The notes under the pieces are model-generated. The model did no database searches. It was not told the DNA's origin and saw only the letters and a program-made list of their open reading frames with translations. DNA of 64,000 nucleotides from Azospirillum sp. OGB3 (lineage in GTDB: Bacteria > Pseudomonadota > Alphaproteobacteria > Azospirillales > Azospirillaceae), in the NCBI RefSeq assembly GCF_014192915.1, contig NZ_JACHYN010000003.1, forward strand, positions 496,001 to 560,000. The letters run 5' to 3'. This document shows positions 28,405-39,800 of the stretch, piece by piece; within the stretch, counting starts at the first letter, position 1, and each line of letters begins with the position of its first letter. The position numbers and the translations under genes are program-made.

Positions 28405-29694
28405 TCAGGGCCGCGCCGCCAGCACCACCAGCCCGGCCACCGGCGCGCCGCTCTCGTGGCGCAGGGTATCCGGGGCGAGGCGCAGGACGGTCAGCCCCGC
28501 CGCGGTCAGGCCGTCCCGCACATGGCCCTCCGTATGGGCGTAGCGGCCGTGCGGACCAACCCGCCAGGGCGCACCACCGTCCCCCAGCCGCTCCACCGTG
28601 AAGGCCAGCCGCCCGCCGGGCCGCAACGCCGCGGCGGCCCGCGCCAGCACCCTGTCCAGCGCGCCGAAATAGCACAGCACGTCGGCGGCCGCGATCAGGT
28701 CGAAGGCCGCCGGTCGGGCCTCCAGGAAGGCGCCGAGTTCGGCCTCCTCCAGCGCGTCGTACAGGCCGCGGGCGGCGGCGCGCTCCAACATGCCCGGGGA
28801 CAGGTCCACCCCGACCAGACTCCGCGCCGTCCCGCGCAGGAAGGGACCGCACAGGCCGGTGCCGCAACCGGCGTCCAGAACCTCCAGCGTCCCGTCCGCG
28901 GCGATCCCGGCGTCGGCCAAGGCCGCGGCGAGCAGCGTCGGCGCGCGGTAGCCCAGCTCGCCGAGCAGCTTGTCGTCGAACTCCCCGGCGAACAGGTCGA
29001 ACACCTGCCGGACATAGGCGTCGGACGCCCGTTCCCCGGCGTCCAGCCCGGCGACGGCGGCGCCGATGTGGCGGGCCACCGGATGGCCGGGATGATCGCG
29101 CAGCCAGAGCCGGGCGAAGCACGCCGCCTCCTCATGCCGTCCCGCCTCGTGAAGCAGGTAGAGGGCGCCGGACAGGTTGTCGTGCGCCTCATCCCAGCCG
29201 GGCCGCAAGGCCAGCGCGCGGCGGTAGGCCGTGGCGGACTCGGTCAGCCGGTCGCCGTCGCGCAGCAGGTTGGCGAAGTTGTTGAAGGCTTCCGCATAGG
29301 CCGGCTCCTCGACCAGCGCCCGGCGGAAATGCCGCTCCGCCGGCCCAGCGTCGCCCGCTGCCTTCAGGGCCGAGGCCAGATTGTAGTGGACCAGTGGATG
29401 GTCGAGGCCGCAGGCCAGCGCCTCACGGTAGGCCACCACCGCCTCCTCCGCGCGGCCCAGGGCACGCAGCACGTTGCCCAGGTTGTTGTGCGCCTCCGCA
29501 AAGCGCGGGTTCAATCCGAGCGTGCGGCGGTAGGCGGCCTCCGCCTCCGCGGCCAGCCCGTTCGCGGCCAGGGCGTTGGCCTCGGCGTAGAGGCGCATGG
29601 CCTGAGCGGCCAATCCACCCAGCCTCCCCATGCCACGGGCGAGCAGACCCGGACGCGACGGCGGGGGGCGGGGCGGATCGCTCGGCTCGGACAC
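28405..29694 (-). CDS. TPR-methyltransferase fusion protein
   Basis: 429 residues. Residues about 30-190 carry four TPR units (AYRRTLGLNPRFAEAHNNLG, EALACGLDHPLVHYNLA and so on). Residues about 240-425 form a class I methyltransferase (motif I LEVLDAGCGTGLCGPFL, then LVGVDLSPGML, FDLIAAADVLCYFG, LRPGGRLAFTVE). TPR-methyltransferases near flagellin loci probably modify flagellin or its glycan; this is inference from position. The GTG start is preferred because AGGAG lies 7 nt upstream; an ATG 12 codons earlier has none. Divergent from the two-module TPR-GT gene. Confidence 0.85.
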   Translation of the reverse strand: MSEPSDPPRPPPSRPGLLARGMGRLGGLAAQAMRLYAEANALAANGLAAEAEAAYRRTLGLNPRFAEAHNNLGNVLRALGRAEEAVVAYREALACGLDHPLVHYNLASALKAAGDAGPAERHFRRALVEEPAYAEAFNNFANLLRDGDRLTESATAYRRALALRPGWDEAHDNLSGALYLLHEAGRHEEAACFARLWLRDHPGHPVARHIGAAVAGLDAGERASDAYVRQVFDLFAGEFDDKLLGELGYRAPTLLAAALADAGIAADGTLEVLDAGCGTGLCGPFLRGTARSLVGVDLSPGMLERAAARGLYDALEEAELGAFLEARPAAFDLIAAADVLCYFGALDRVLARAAAALRPGGRLAFTVERLGDGGAPWRVGPHGRYAHTEGHVRDGLTAAGLTVLRLAPDTLRHESGAPVAGLVVLAARP

Positions 29695-29847
29695 GGAACA
29701 GCTCCTGAATGGGGCATGGGCTAACAGCATCTTTACCGGGAACCAGTGAACATGGCACTCCCTTCCGGCAACAGACCGGCGGCAACAGACCGGCGGAATG
29801 CCCCGCGACCCGGGGCCGGATCGGGCAGACGGAAAAGGCGACCCCCA

Positions 29848-32800
29848 ATGAACCAGCGCCCCGATCAGGCTTCGCCGACCTCACCGGACGACCTCTCCGC
29901 CCGTCTCGGCCGTGCCGTCGCCCACCATCGGGCGGGGCGGCTGGCCGATGCGGAACGCGACTACCGCGCCGTACTCGCGGCCGACCCGAGCCACCCCGAC
30001 GCGCTGCACCTTCTGGGCGTGCTGGCGCTCCAGGCCGGGCATCCCGGCCCCGCTGTCGAGCTGATCGAAGAGGCCATCCGGCAGGCCGCCGGCGTCGCCG
30101 ACTACCACGACAATCTGGGAAGCGCGCTCGCCGCTCTGGACCGTCACGCCGAGGCGGCGGACGCGCACCGCGTGGCCGCCGCGCTGAACCCGCTGGCGGC
30201 CCGGCCGCGCCACAATCTGGGCAATGCCTTCCAGGCGCAGGCGCTGCCGGGTCTGGCGGCGCTGGCATTCACGGCGGCGGTGGAGCTCGATCCGGGCTAC
30301 GCGAAGGCCTGGTGCAATCTCGGCGGCGCGCTCCGCGCCCAGAACCGCCTCGCCGACGCCCTGCGCGCCTTCGCCCGCGCCACGGTGCTCACGCCCGCGA
30401 TGGTCGAGGCCCACATCAACCTCAGCGACGCGCTGTCCACCGCCGGGCGGCTGGACGAGGCGCTGGCCCAGGCCCGTGCCGCGTTGCGCCTGCGGCCGGA
30501 CGACGCGAAGGCCCATCATACGCTCGGCGCCGCCCTGCAGCGCAAAGGCGCCTACGAGAGCGCGGAAATCGCCTACCGCGAGGCACTGAAGCGCGCGCCC
30601 GACAACCCGGTGACGCTGAACGATCTGGGCAGCGTGCTTCTCAAGCTGGGACGCCCCACCCAGGCCGAGTGGTGCTTCCGCAAGGCGCTGAGCCGGAATC
30701 CGCACGCCGTCGAGGCCATCCACCACCTCGGCAAGGCGCTTCAGGCGCAGGGGCGGTACGCCAAGGCGGAAGCCTGCTATGAGGAGGCGCTGGCCCACGC
30801 CCCGAACCTCGCCGCCGCCAGCGACGACCTCGCCATCATCGCTCTTCTGCACGGGCGGCTGGAGCGCGGCTGGGAAGGCCACGAGCGGCGCTTCGCCGCC
30901 GGACGGGTCCGGCCCGACCGGCGGATCGACGCGCCCCGATGGCGGGGCGAGGGGCTGCGCCGGCGCCGCCTGTTGGTCTGGCGGGAGCAAGGGGTCGGGG
31001 ACGAGATCCTGTTCGCCTCCTGCTACAACGACGTGATCGCCTGGGGCGGCGGGCCGGTGACCATCGAGGCCGACCCGCGGCTTGTAAGCCTGTTCGCCCG
31101 CTCCTTCCCGCGCGCGACGGTGCGGGCGGAAACGCTGGACGCCGACGGGCGGGAGACGGTGGTCCCCCCGGACGCCGATCTCCAGCTGCCGGCGGGCAGC
31201 TTGCCCGCCCTGCTGCGGGGATCGCTGGAGTCTTTCGACCAATTCACGCCCTGGCTGAAGCCCGATCCAGCCCGCACCGCCCTGTGGCGGGAGCGGCTGG
31301 ACGCGCTGGGTCCGGGCCTGAAGGTCGGCATCGCGTGGCGCAGCCAGCTGGTCACGCTCGAGCACAAGGGCGCCTACACCACACTGGACCAGTGGGCGCC
31401 GCTGTTCGCCCTGCCGGGGTTGGTGTTCGTCAATCTGCAATATGGAGATTGCGCGGCGGAGATCGCCGCGGCGGAGGCGCGGTTCGGCGTGACCATCCAT
31501 CGCTGGGACGACCTGGATCTGAAGGATGATTTCGAAGCCGCGGCGGCCCTGACGTCCAATCTGGATCTCGTCATCGCCCCGGCGATGGCGGCGGGCGAAC
31601 TGGCCGGCGCCCTGGGCGTGCCGGTGTGGCGGTTCGGGCACCGCGACTGGACCCAACTCGGCACCGGCATTCGCCCCTGGTTCCCGACCATGCGCCTGTT
31701 CCAACCGCACCCCGGCGAAACCTTCGACGATGTCCTCTCCAACATGGCGCGCCGCCTTGCCGCGATGCGGCCGGCTCAGGTCCGCTTGGCCGCTCCCCCG
31801 CGGGTGCCCCTTCCCGCCGATCCGGAAGCCATTCTGAACGACGCCATCGCCCTGCACCGGTCCGGACAGTTGGACGCCGCCATGGCGGCCTATCGCTCGG
31901 TGCTCGATCTGGCACCACGCCACAGCGACGCGCTTCATCTCCTCGGCCTGACCCAGCATCAGGCGGGCCATCACGCGGAGGCGGAGCGCCACATCACGGC
32001 GGCGCTCCGGACCGATCCGGATTTCCCCACCGCCTGGAACCATCTGGGCCTTGTCCAGCAGTCGCTGGACCGCCCGGAGCACGCCCTCGCCTGTTTCCGC
32101 CGGGCGATCGCCCTGCGCCCGGACTTCCCCGAGGCGATGACCCACCTGGGGCTGAGCCTGAACCGGCCGGACCGGTTGGCCGAGGCCAAGCGCTGGCACC
32201 GCCGGTCCATCCTTATCGCACCGGCCAACCCGGCGGCCCACACCAACCTGGGCTTCGCCTGCGAGGTGGAAGGCCGCTTCGACGCCGCCGAGGTTCATTA
32301 CTGGCGCGCGCTGACCCTGCGGCCGGACTCCGCCGACACTCTGAACAACCTGGGCACCCTTGCCAAGATGGCGAACCGGCCGGCCCTCTGCCGGCACTTC
32401 CTCGACCGTGCCCTGCGGGTGGCCCCCGGGCTGGCCCTTGCCGCCTGGAACCTTGGGCTGCTGGCTCTGGCGGACGGCGACCTGATCACCGGCTGGGCCG
32501 GCTACGGGCGGCGTTTCTCCGCCCGCCAGCTTCAGCGGGCGCGCCGCATCGCGCTGCCCATGTGGAACGGCGAGCCTCTGCGCGGGCGCCGCCTGCTGGT
32601 CTGGCCGGAGCAGGGGCTGGGCGACGAGATCCTTTTCGCTTCCGTTTTCGGCGACCTGAAGGACAGCGGCGGAACCGTGGTGCTGGAATGCGACCCGCGG
32701 CTGGTGACCCTGTACGCCCGCGCCTTCCCCTGGGCGATCGTGCGGGCGGAATCCGTCACCGCCGATGGGTGGGAACAATTCGATCCGCCCGATTGCGACC

Positions 32801-33408
32801 TGCAGATCGCCGCCGGCTCCCTGCCCGCCCTGCGGCGCGACCGGCTGGAGCGCTTCCCCGCCCGTCCGGCCTTCCTGCAGCCCGATACGGAGCGGGCCGC
32901 CCTCTGGCGGGAGCGGGTGGACGCGCTCGGCCCCGGCCTGAAGGTGGGCATCAGCTGGCGCAGCCAGATCATCACGGCTCACCGTGAGGGCGCCTACACC
33001 CGCATCACCGACTGGCTGCCGTTGCTGGAGGTGCCGAGTGTCCGGGTCGTGAACCTGCAATATGGCGATTGCGCCGCCGAACTGGCCTCCATCGAGCCGG
33101 ACGGCGTGCGGCGCGTCCATCGCTGGGACGATTTGGACCTCAAGAACGACCTGGAAGGGGTCGCTGCCCTGATGGCGGCGCTCGACCTCGTCATCCTGCC
33201 CGCCACAGCCGCCGGAGAACTGGCGGGCGCCCTGGGCGTGCCGGTCTGGCGGCTGGGCGGCCGGGACTGGACTTGGATGGGCAGCGGCGTCCGGCCCTGG
33301 TTTCCCACCCAAAGGCTGATCGCCCCACAGCCTGGCGAGGCCTCCGCCGACATGATCCGTCGGGTCGCCCGGATGCTGACCCGAATGGCGCCCGGCCATA
33401 TCCTTTAA
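29848..33408 (+). CDS. Two-module TPR-glycosyltransferase
   Basis: 1186 residues made of two tandem TPR+GT units. TPRs cover about 15-345, a GT-B-like domain about 374-625, TPRs about 650-880 and a second GT domain about 914-1167. Each GT shows LLVW-x-EQG-x-GDEILFAS, GSLPALLR, LGPGLKVGI-x-WRSQ, LQYGDCAAE, HRWDDLDLK-(D/N)D and GELAGALGVPVWR. The domain resembles heptosyltransferase/GT41-type folds used in flagellin O-glycosylation. An ATG 34 codons upstream is an alternative start. Two similar proteins lie in the same island. Confidence 0.85.
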   Translation: MNQRPDQASPTSPDDLSARLGRAVAHHRAGRLADAERDYRAVLAADPSHPDALHLLGVLALQAGHPGPAVELIEEAIRQAAGVADYHDNLGSALAALDRHAEAADAHRVAAALNPLAARPRHNLGNAFQAQALPGLAALAFTAAVELDPGYAKAWCNLGGALRAQNRLADALRAFARATVLTPAMVEAHINLSDALSTAGRLDEALAQARAALRLRPDDAKAHHTLGAALQRKGAYESAEIAYREALKRAPDNPVTLNDLGSVLLKLGRPTQAEWCFRKALSRNPHAVEAIHHLGKALQAQGRYAKAEACYEEALAHAPNLAAASDDLAIIALLHGRLERGWEGHERRFAAGRVRPDRRIDAPRWRGEGLRRRRLLVWREQGVGDEILFASCYNDVIAWGGGPVTIEADPRLVSLFARSFPRATVRAETLDADGRETVVPPDADLQLPAGSLPALLRGSLESFDQFTPWLKPDPARTALWRERLDALGPGLKVGIAWRSQLVTLEHKGAYTTLDQWAPLFALPGLVFVNLQYGDCAAEIAAAEARFGVTIHRWDDLDLKDDFEAAAALTSNLDLVIAPAMAAGELAGALGVPVWRFGHRDWTQLGTGIRPWFPTMRLFQPHPGETFDDVLSNMARRLAAMRPAQVRLAAPPRVPLPADPEAILNDAIALHRSGQLDAAMAAYRSVLDLAPRHSDALHLLGLTQHQAGHHAEAERHITAALRTDPDFPTAWNHLGLVQQSLDRPEHALACFRRAIALRPDFPEAMTHLGLSLNRPDRLAEAKRWHRRSILIAPANPAAHTNLGFACEVEGRFDAAEVHYWRALTLRPDSADTLNNLGTLAKMANRPALCRHFLDRALRVAPGLALAAWNLGLLALADGDLITGWAGYGRRFSARQLQRARRIALPMWNGEPLRGRRLLVWPEQGLGDEILFASVFGDLKDSGGTVVLECDPRLVTLYARAFPWAIVRAESVTADGWEQFDPPDCDLQIAAGSLPALRRDRLERFPARPAFLQPDTERAALWRERVDALGPGLKVGISWRSQIITAHREGAYTRITDWLPLLEVPSVRVVNLQYGDCAAELASIEPDGVRRVHRWDDLDLKNDLEGVAALMAALDLVILPATAAGELAGALGVPVWRLGGRDWTWMGSGVRPWFPTQRLIAPQPGEASADMIRRVARMLTRMAPGHIL

Positions 33409-33420
33409 GAGGTACGACTG

Positions 33421-33449
33421 AGCAAGAATGCTCAATCTTTCGGTATAAT
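33421..33449 (+). promoter_or_regulatory. Consensus -10 with overlapping palindrome
   Basis: TATAAT (33444-33449) is a perfect -10. No TTGACA-like -35 is present. Instead GAGCA-AGAA-TGCTC lies over the -35 position (about 33420-33433), so activator-dependent transcription is possible. It would feed the micro-ORF at 33478 and the YdcH-like gene at 33643. Confidence 0.5.
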
Positions 33450-33477
33450 CCCGCAACGAATGGCAAGGGGGAGGTCT

Positions 33478-33540
33478 ATGCGGCGGATCGTCCTACCCCC
33501 CATCGTAAGGGGCGGACACACCTCGTCATTGGAGTACTAG
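33478..33540 (+). CDS. 20-residue micro-ORF / possible leader peptide
   Basis: ATG preceded by AGGGGGAGGTCT, a near-perfect ribosome-binding site, about 30 bp after the TATAAT box. The frame encodes 20 residues (MRRIVLPPIVRGGHTSSLEY) and ends in TAG. It contains a Pro-Pro pair, a possible ribosome-pausing site. It lies 102 bp upstream of the YdcH-like gene with a CCTGCC/GGCAGG hairpin between. It could be a leader peptide, a small protein, or chance; no homology is known to me. Confidence 0.4.
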   Translation: MRRIVLPPIVRGGHTSSLEY

Positions 33541-33642
33541 GACAAAAGTTTGGGGTTGTTTGGCGGCACGGATGGGTAAACACTATGGTTTCCGGCCTGC
33601 CGGACTTGGCAGGAGCCGGTTCGATCTGACGGAGAGCAGCCC

Positions 33643-33825
33643 ATGCACACTGATGCTCGCCTATCTTCCCTGCAGGAAAAGCACCTGCGTCTCGACCGCG
33701 CCATCCTCGACGAGGAGAAGCGTTCGTGGCCTGACGAAAGTGCCATCAAGCGGATGAAGCTTGAGAAGCTCCACCTCAAGGAAGAAATTGATCGTTTGGC
33801 CAGAACCAGTCACAGGGTGAATTAG
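33643..33825 (+). CDS. YdcH-family (DUF465) small protein
   Basis: 60 residues, the usual size for the YdcH/DUF465 family. A two-helix hairpin with signature LQEKHLRLDRAILDEEKR and KRMKLEKLHLKEEIDRLAR is seen. Family function is unknown; members are cytoplasmic, highly charged and common in alphaproteobacteria. The start follows GGAGAGCAGCCC. Transcription ends at a strong hairpin 26 bp downstream. It is convergent with the 1994-residue TPR-GT gene. Confidence 0.88.
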   Translation: MHTDARLSSLQEKHLRLDRAILDEEKRSWPDESAIKRMKLEKLHLKEEIDRLARTSHRVN

Positions 33826-33851
33826 CACCCTTCCGGATCGATCCGATTCGT

Positions 33852-33887
33852 AAAGCCGGGAGCGACGGACGGTTCGCTCCCGGCTTT
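33852..33887. terminator. Bidirectional terminator
   Basis: AAAGCCGGGAGCG (33852-33864) pairs perfectly with CGCTCCCGGCTTT (33875-33887) around a 10-nt loop. It serves the YdcH-like gene on the plus strand (followed by CTTTATCC) and starts only 2 bp after the stop of the giant TPR-GT gene on the minus strand. Confidence 0.85.
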
Positions 33888-33889
33888 CT

Positions 33890-36800
33890 TTATCCGCCGT
33901 TTGCGCGACCGGGTTCCGCCGCGGCGCGAAGCGCGGCCAAACGGCGCGCGATCGTCGGCAGGGCGCCGGACGCTGGCTCCCCCGGCGGCGCAGAAATCAA
34001 CGCCATGCTCGGGAACCAGGGCCGCGCCCCGGTGCCGAGCGCCGTCCAATCCCCCTGCGGCCCGAACCGCCAGACCGGCACGCCCAGCGCCCCCGCCAAC
34101 TCCCCCACCGAACTCGCCGGTGTGACGACGAGGTCGAGCGCGGTCATCAGGGCCGCCACACCGTCCAGATCGTCCTTGAGGTCCAGATCGTCCGGGCGGT
34201 GGATGGTCACCCTGAGCCGGCGCTCCGCCTCGGCGATTTCGGCGTCGCAATCGCCGTATTGCAGGGTGATGAAGACCACCCCCGGCACCGCGAAGACCGG
34301 TGCCCAGGCATCCAGCGGCGCATAGGCCCCGCGGCGCTCCGCGGTCATCAGCCCGCTGCGCCAAGCGATCCCCACCTTCAGGCCGGGGCCGAGCGCGTCC
34401 ACCCGCTCCCGCCACTGGACGACCCGCTCCGGGTCGGCGACCAGGAAGGACGGGCGCGATGGAAAGCGGTCGAAGCGGGGCCGCAGCCAGCGCGGCAACG
34501 ATCCCATCGCGACATGGCGGTCGATTCCGGCGCAGGGCGCTTCGGGGTTCGCCGGGGCCGGACGCCACTCCGCCCTGGGCAAGGACCGCGCGAACAGGGC
34601 CACCAGCCGCCGGTCACACTCCACCACCACGGCGGCGGCCCGCGCGATCAGTTCATCCAGGCAGCCCGCGAACAGGATCTCGTCCCCGATTCCCTGCTCC
34701 GCCCAGACCAGAAGGCGCAGGCCGGCGGGGTCCTCCCCTTCCCAGGCGGGGACGGCGACGGCGCGGGCGGCACCGGACAGTTCGCGGGCGCGGAAGCGGG
34801 CATCATAGCCAAGCCAACCCGACTCCAGTCTGCCGCGGGCGAGGTCCAGAAGACCGAGGTTGAAGGCGGCCGCCGGGTGTCCAGGTTCCACCGCCAGAGC
34901 GCGGCGGCACCGGCACTCCGCCGCCGCGGTCTCGCCCCGGTCGCGCAGCAGCCGTCCCAGATTGGCCAGCACATCCCCTTGCGCCGGCGCCAGGGCCAGC
35001 GCGAGCGCCAGAGCCCGCCTTGCTTCATCGAACCGCCCCGCCCGGCGCAGCACCACCGCCAGATTCAGCCATCCGTCCTCGCGGTCCGGGGCTAGGCGCA
35101 AAGCGTGGCGATGGCGCTCTTCAGCCGCCTCCAGCGCGCCGAGCCGGGTCAGCACCGCGCCCCAATTGTCGTGCGCCTCCGCCAGCGCGGGCTCGGCCAA
35201 GGTCGCCCGGCGGTGGGCCTCGGCGGCGGCGGTCAGGTCGTGCGCCGCCTCCAGCGCGTTGCCGAGGTTGGTCAGCGCCGCCGCGGCAACCGGCTGCAAG
35301 GCGAGAGCGAGACGGAAGCGGCGCACCGCCTCCGGCGCACGGCCGAGAGCCAGCAGCACGGTTCCCAGGCTCGCCTGGGCGGCGCCGTAAGCGGGCAGCG
35401 CGTCCAGGGAGCGGGCGATTCGCGCGGCCCCTGCGGCGGAATCGCCGGTTTGATGCGCCAGCAATCCCGACAGGTGAAGGGCGACCGGATGGTCCGTCCG
35501 GACTTTCAGAACACGCTCGTACAGGGGGGCCGCCTCGGCCAGCCGGCCGTCCCGATGATGGGCGACGGCTGTCTCCAACAGCGCGTCCGGATCGTCCGGA
35601 ACGTCCTGCGGCAAGCCACCGGGCGGTGGGTCGTCATCCGTGGGCATGAGCCGACGCAGCGCGTTCGCCATCCGGCCCATGACCGCGTCCAGCCCTTCGC
35701 CGGGGCGCGGCTGGAAGAGGCGCATCGACGGGAACCACGGACGGGCGCCGGTGCCGAGTTGCGTCCAGTCGCGGTGCCCGAACCGCCACATGGGCACGCC
35801 CAGGGCGCCGGCCAGTTCGCCGGAGGAGACGGCGGGCGTGAGGACCAGATCCAGATTGGCGGTCAGGGCCGCCGCGCCTTCGAAATCGTCCTTCAGATCC
35901 AGGTCGTCCCAGCGATGGATGGTCACGCCGAACCGCGCCTCCGCCGCGGCGACCTCCGCCGCGCAATCCCCGTATTGAAGGTTGATGAAAACCACTCCCG
36001 CCAGCGCGAACAGCGGCGCGAAGGCATCCAGCGTGACGTAGGCGGCCCGGCGCTCGCCATCCATGACTTGGCTGCGCCACGCGATGCCGACCTTGAGCCC
36101 CGGCCCCAAAGCGGCCAGCCGGTTCCGCCAGCGCTCCAGGCGTCCGGGTTCGGGCACCAGCCAGGGCTGGGCCGGGAAGCGCTTCAAGTCCGACCGCAGC
36201 AACCGCGGCAGCGACGCGGCGGCAACCTGCACGTCCACGTCATGCGCCACCACCGTCGGCGGACGGACCGTGGCGCCGGGGAGCGAGCGGGCGAGCAACG
36301 ACACCAGACGACGGTCACATTCAATCACCACATGACCGGCGCGGCGCAGCAGGTCGGGATAGCAGGAGGCGAACAGGATCTCGTCGCCCACCCCTTGCTC
36401 CCGCCAGACCAGCAGGCGGGCGGAGGAGATGTTCTCGCCGCGCCAGGGCCGGGCGGCGAAGCGCCGCTTCTGGTCACGGAATTGGGGGGTGTCGAACCGC
36501 CAGTCATGCTCCGCCCATCCGGAGCGAAGCTCGCCCTGCTCAAGCAGCAGGAGCGACAGGTTGTAATGAGCGGTCGGCAGCGCCGGATTGCACCGGATCG
36601 CTTGGCGATAGGCCGCGATCGCCTCCACCGGCCGCTGGCGCCGCGACCAGTGCATGGCGAGATTCGCCTGGGCCTCCGCCATCTCCGGCGCGCGGTCGAC
36701 GGCGCGGCGGTGGCAGGCGAAGGCCTCGTCGACGCGGCCGAGCCGGTCGAGCGCGCTGCCCCGGTGGCTCCAGGCGGCGGCGGATTCGGGCGCAATCGTG

Positions 36801-39800
36801 GTGGCGCGGCGGAGCAGCCGCTCCGCCTCGGTGGGCTGGTCTGCGGTCAGACGGAGCGCACCGAGAGCCACCAGGGCGTCCACCTCCGCCGGCGTCAGGG
36901 CGAGCGCCCGCCGGTGGCTCCGCTCGGCTCCCGCCCGGTCCTCGCGCTCGGAGAGCAGGTGCCCCAGATGGACATGCGCGAGGCCGAGTGACGGGCGAAT
37001 CCTCAGGGCGCGGCGCGCGCAGGCTTCCGCTTCCTCCGCCTCGCCCCTCCCCCGCAGGATGGCGGCACGGTTGAGCCAATGCTCCGCTCCGTCCGGACAG
37101 AGCAGGACGGCGTTGCGTTGAGCTGCCAAAGCCGCGTCCTGCCGGCCCGTCGCCCGGCAGGCATCGGCCAAGGCGGCGTGCGCGGCGGCATTGCCGGGAT
37201 CGGCCTTGACCGCAAGGGACAGAGTGGCCGCCGCTGCCCCTGCGTCGCCCTGCCGAAGCCGCAGAATGCCCAGGAGATGAAGGGCCACCGGATGCTCCGG
37301 GGCGGCGGCCAGGGCCGTCCGGCAAGTGATGTCCGCTTCCCTCAGCGCCCCGGCGCGGTAGCGCGCGATGGCCTCGCCGATCAGAGGTGCGACATCGACG
37401 GGCGCCATGGGTGGACGGCTCGGCTCGGCTCGGACCGGCCGCGCCAGATCGCGCAGGGTTTGCGCGATGCGCGCCACGACGGACTCCAGCGCCTCGCCGG
37501 GACGAGGCTGGAACAGACGCATCGTTGGGTACCAAGGGCGGACACTGGTGCCGATCTGGGTCCAATCGCGGGCGCCGATGCGCCATACCGGCACGCCCAG
37601 CGCTCCGGCCAACTCGCCGGTGGACACGGCGGGCGCGATGACCAGATCGAGCGCGGCGGTCAGGGCGGCGGCACCCTCGAAATCATCCTTGAGGTTCAGG
37701 TCGCGCCAGCGATGGATGGTCACGCCGAAACGCGCCTCTGCCGCCGCGATCTCCGCCTCGCAATCGCCGTACTGGAGATTGACGAGACGCACTCCGGGGA
37801 TGGTGAACAGCGGTGCGAAGGCGCCCAGGGTGATGTAGGCGGCCTTTCGTTCGGTCGTCATCAACTGGCTGCGCCAGGCGATGCCGATCGTCAGGCCCGC
37901 CCCGAGGGCGGCCAGCCGGTCCCGCCAGACGGCGAGGCGTTCCGGGTCGGGCACCAGCCAGGAATGGGGCGGGAAACTCGCCAGATCCGGCCGCAGGAGG
38001 CGCGGAAGAGCCCCGGCGGCGATCTGGGCGTCGCAGTCCGGAGGGACCAAGGTCTCGGTTCCGTCGGGAGTTGCGGTTTCCGCACGGACGGTGGCCCAGG
38101 GAAAGGAGCGGCTGAACAGGCTGACCAGCCGATGGTCGCACTCCAGGATTACCTGACCGATCCGGCCCGCCGCCGCGCGATCCGCCAGGGCGGGATAGCA
38201 GGACGCAAACATCAGTTCGTCCCCCACCCCCTGCTCGCGCCAGACCAGAAGACGGCGAACGACCGCTCCGTCGTCCCGCCAGAGCGGCGCCGCGATGGTG
38301 CGCTCCGGATGCTCCTTGGCTTTGAAGCGGTCCCGATAGGCCTCCCAGCCTTCCCGCAGATTGCCTGTCGCCAAGCTGACCAAGGCGAAGTTCAGCCGGG
38401 CGGCGGCCAACGTCGGGTCGATGCGCAGCGCCCAGCGCAGGACTTGCTCCGCCTTCGCCACGCGCATCGACTGCCAATGCAGCATGCCGAGGTTGGCATA
38501 GGCTTCCGCATGCCCCGGGTCGATGGACAGGGCGCGCCGGTGCGCGGCCTCCGCCTCCTCGTTCCGTCCCAGCACATTCAGAGCAAGACCGAAGGTGGTG
38601 ACCGCGATGGCGCTTTGCGGTGCCAAGCGGACGGCGCGCCGGTGCAGGCGCAGCGCCTCCCGCCAGTCATCCCAATCCTTGAGAACGTTGCCGAGGTTGG
38701 TGTAGCTGTCGGGATAGTCGGGCTGAACGATCAGCGCCCGACGGTACAGCGCCGCGGCGGCTTCTGCCAAGCGCGCGCCCCGCCGGGAATTTCCGAGATT
38801 GTTCAAGGCCTTGCCATAGGCTGGCTGAATCGCCAGGGCCCGCTGGAAGACACGCGCCGCCTCCTTCGGGCGATCGATGCCATCAAGGCCGGTGCCCAGG
38901 TTGTTGAAGGCCACGGCATCGGCGGGATGCAGCGCGACGCACGCCCGCAGCGCGGTCACCGCGGCGGCATGGTCACCCAGGTCGAGCAGCGCCACGCCCA
39001 GATTGTTCCACCCCCCCGCCAGAAGCGGGTCCCGCGAGAGCGCGTGCCGGTAGCGGGCAACCGCTTCCGCCAACCGCCCATCCCCTTGAAGCGCGCTGCC
39101 CAGATGGAAGAGCAACCGTGCGTTCCGACCAGCGTCGGCATCGACCGCCGGAGCCAGAACCGCCGCCGCCTCGGCGAAGGCGCCACGCTCGTTCAGCAGG
39201 GTCCCCAGATCCCGCGCCACCTCGCGGTCGGTCGGATCGTCGGACAGGGCACGGCGCAGGCACAGTTCCGTGTCGGGATGGTTCAGGACGCGCAGGACCA
39301 GCGCCAGACTGCGCCACGCCCCCGCATGATCCGGCTTCGCCTGGACGACCTGGTAGAAGGCCAAGGCCGCCTCGTCGAGACGGCCTTGGCGGCGATAGAG
39401 AACCGCCAGATCGAAACGGGTCGTCGTGCGTCCGGGATCGGCGCGCAGCGCCTCTTCATAAACCGCGATGGCGTCGCCGATCCGCTCTTGTCCCTGCAGA
39501 AGGAGTCCGAGATTGCCGAGCGCCTCGGCATAGCCATCCTGAAGCGCGATGGCGCGGTGGTAGGCCCGGGCGGCTGCGTCCTGTTGGTCCCGATCGGCGA
39601 GGACATTACCCAGACCGTTGTAAGCCGGAGCGAAGGACGGATCGGTCGCCAGGACCATCCGAAAGCACGCCGCCGCCTGATCGGGCTGGCCGGCCTGATA
39701 AGCGGCGACGCCCGACAGGTGGCGGGCATCGGCGTGGGCTGGATCGGCGGACAGGATGCGGCGGTAGAGTTGCCGCGCCCCATCCAGGCTGCCCGCACGG

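Noticed and set aside
33583..33627. Second tiny frame (14 codons) before the YdcH-like gene
   Set aside because: Poor ribosome site and it overlaps a hairpin; nothing distinguishes it from chance.
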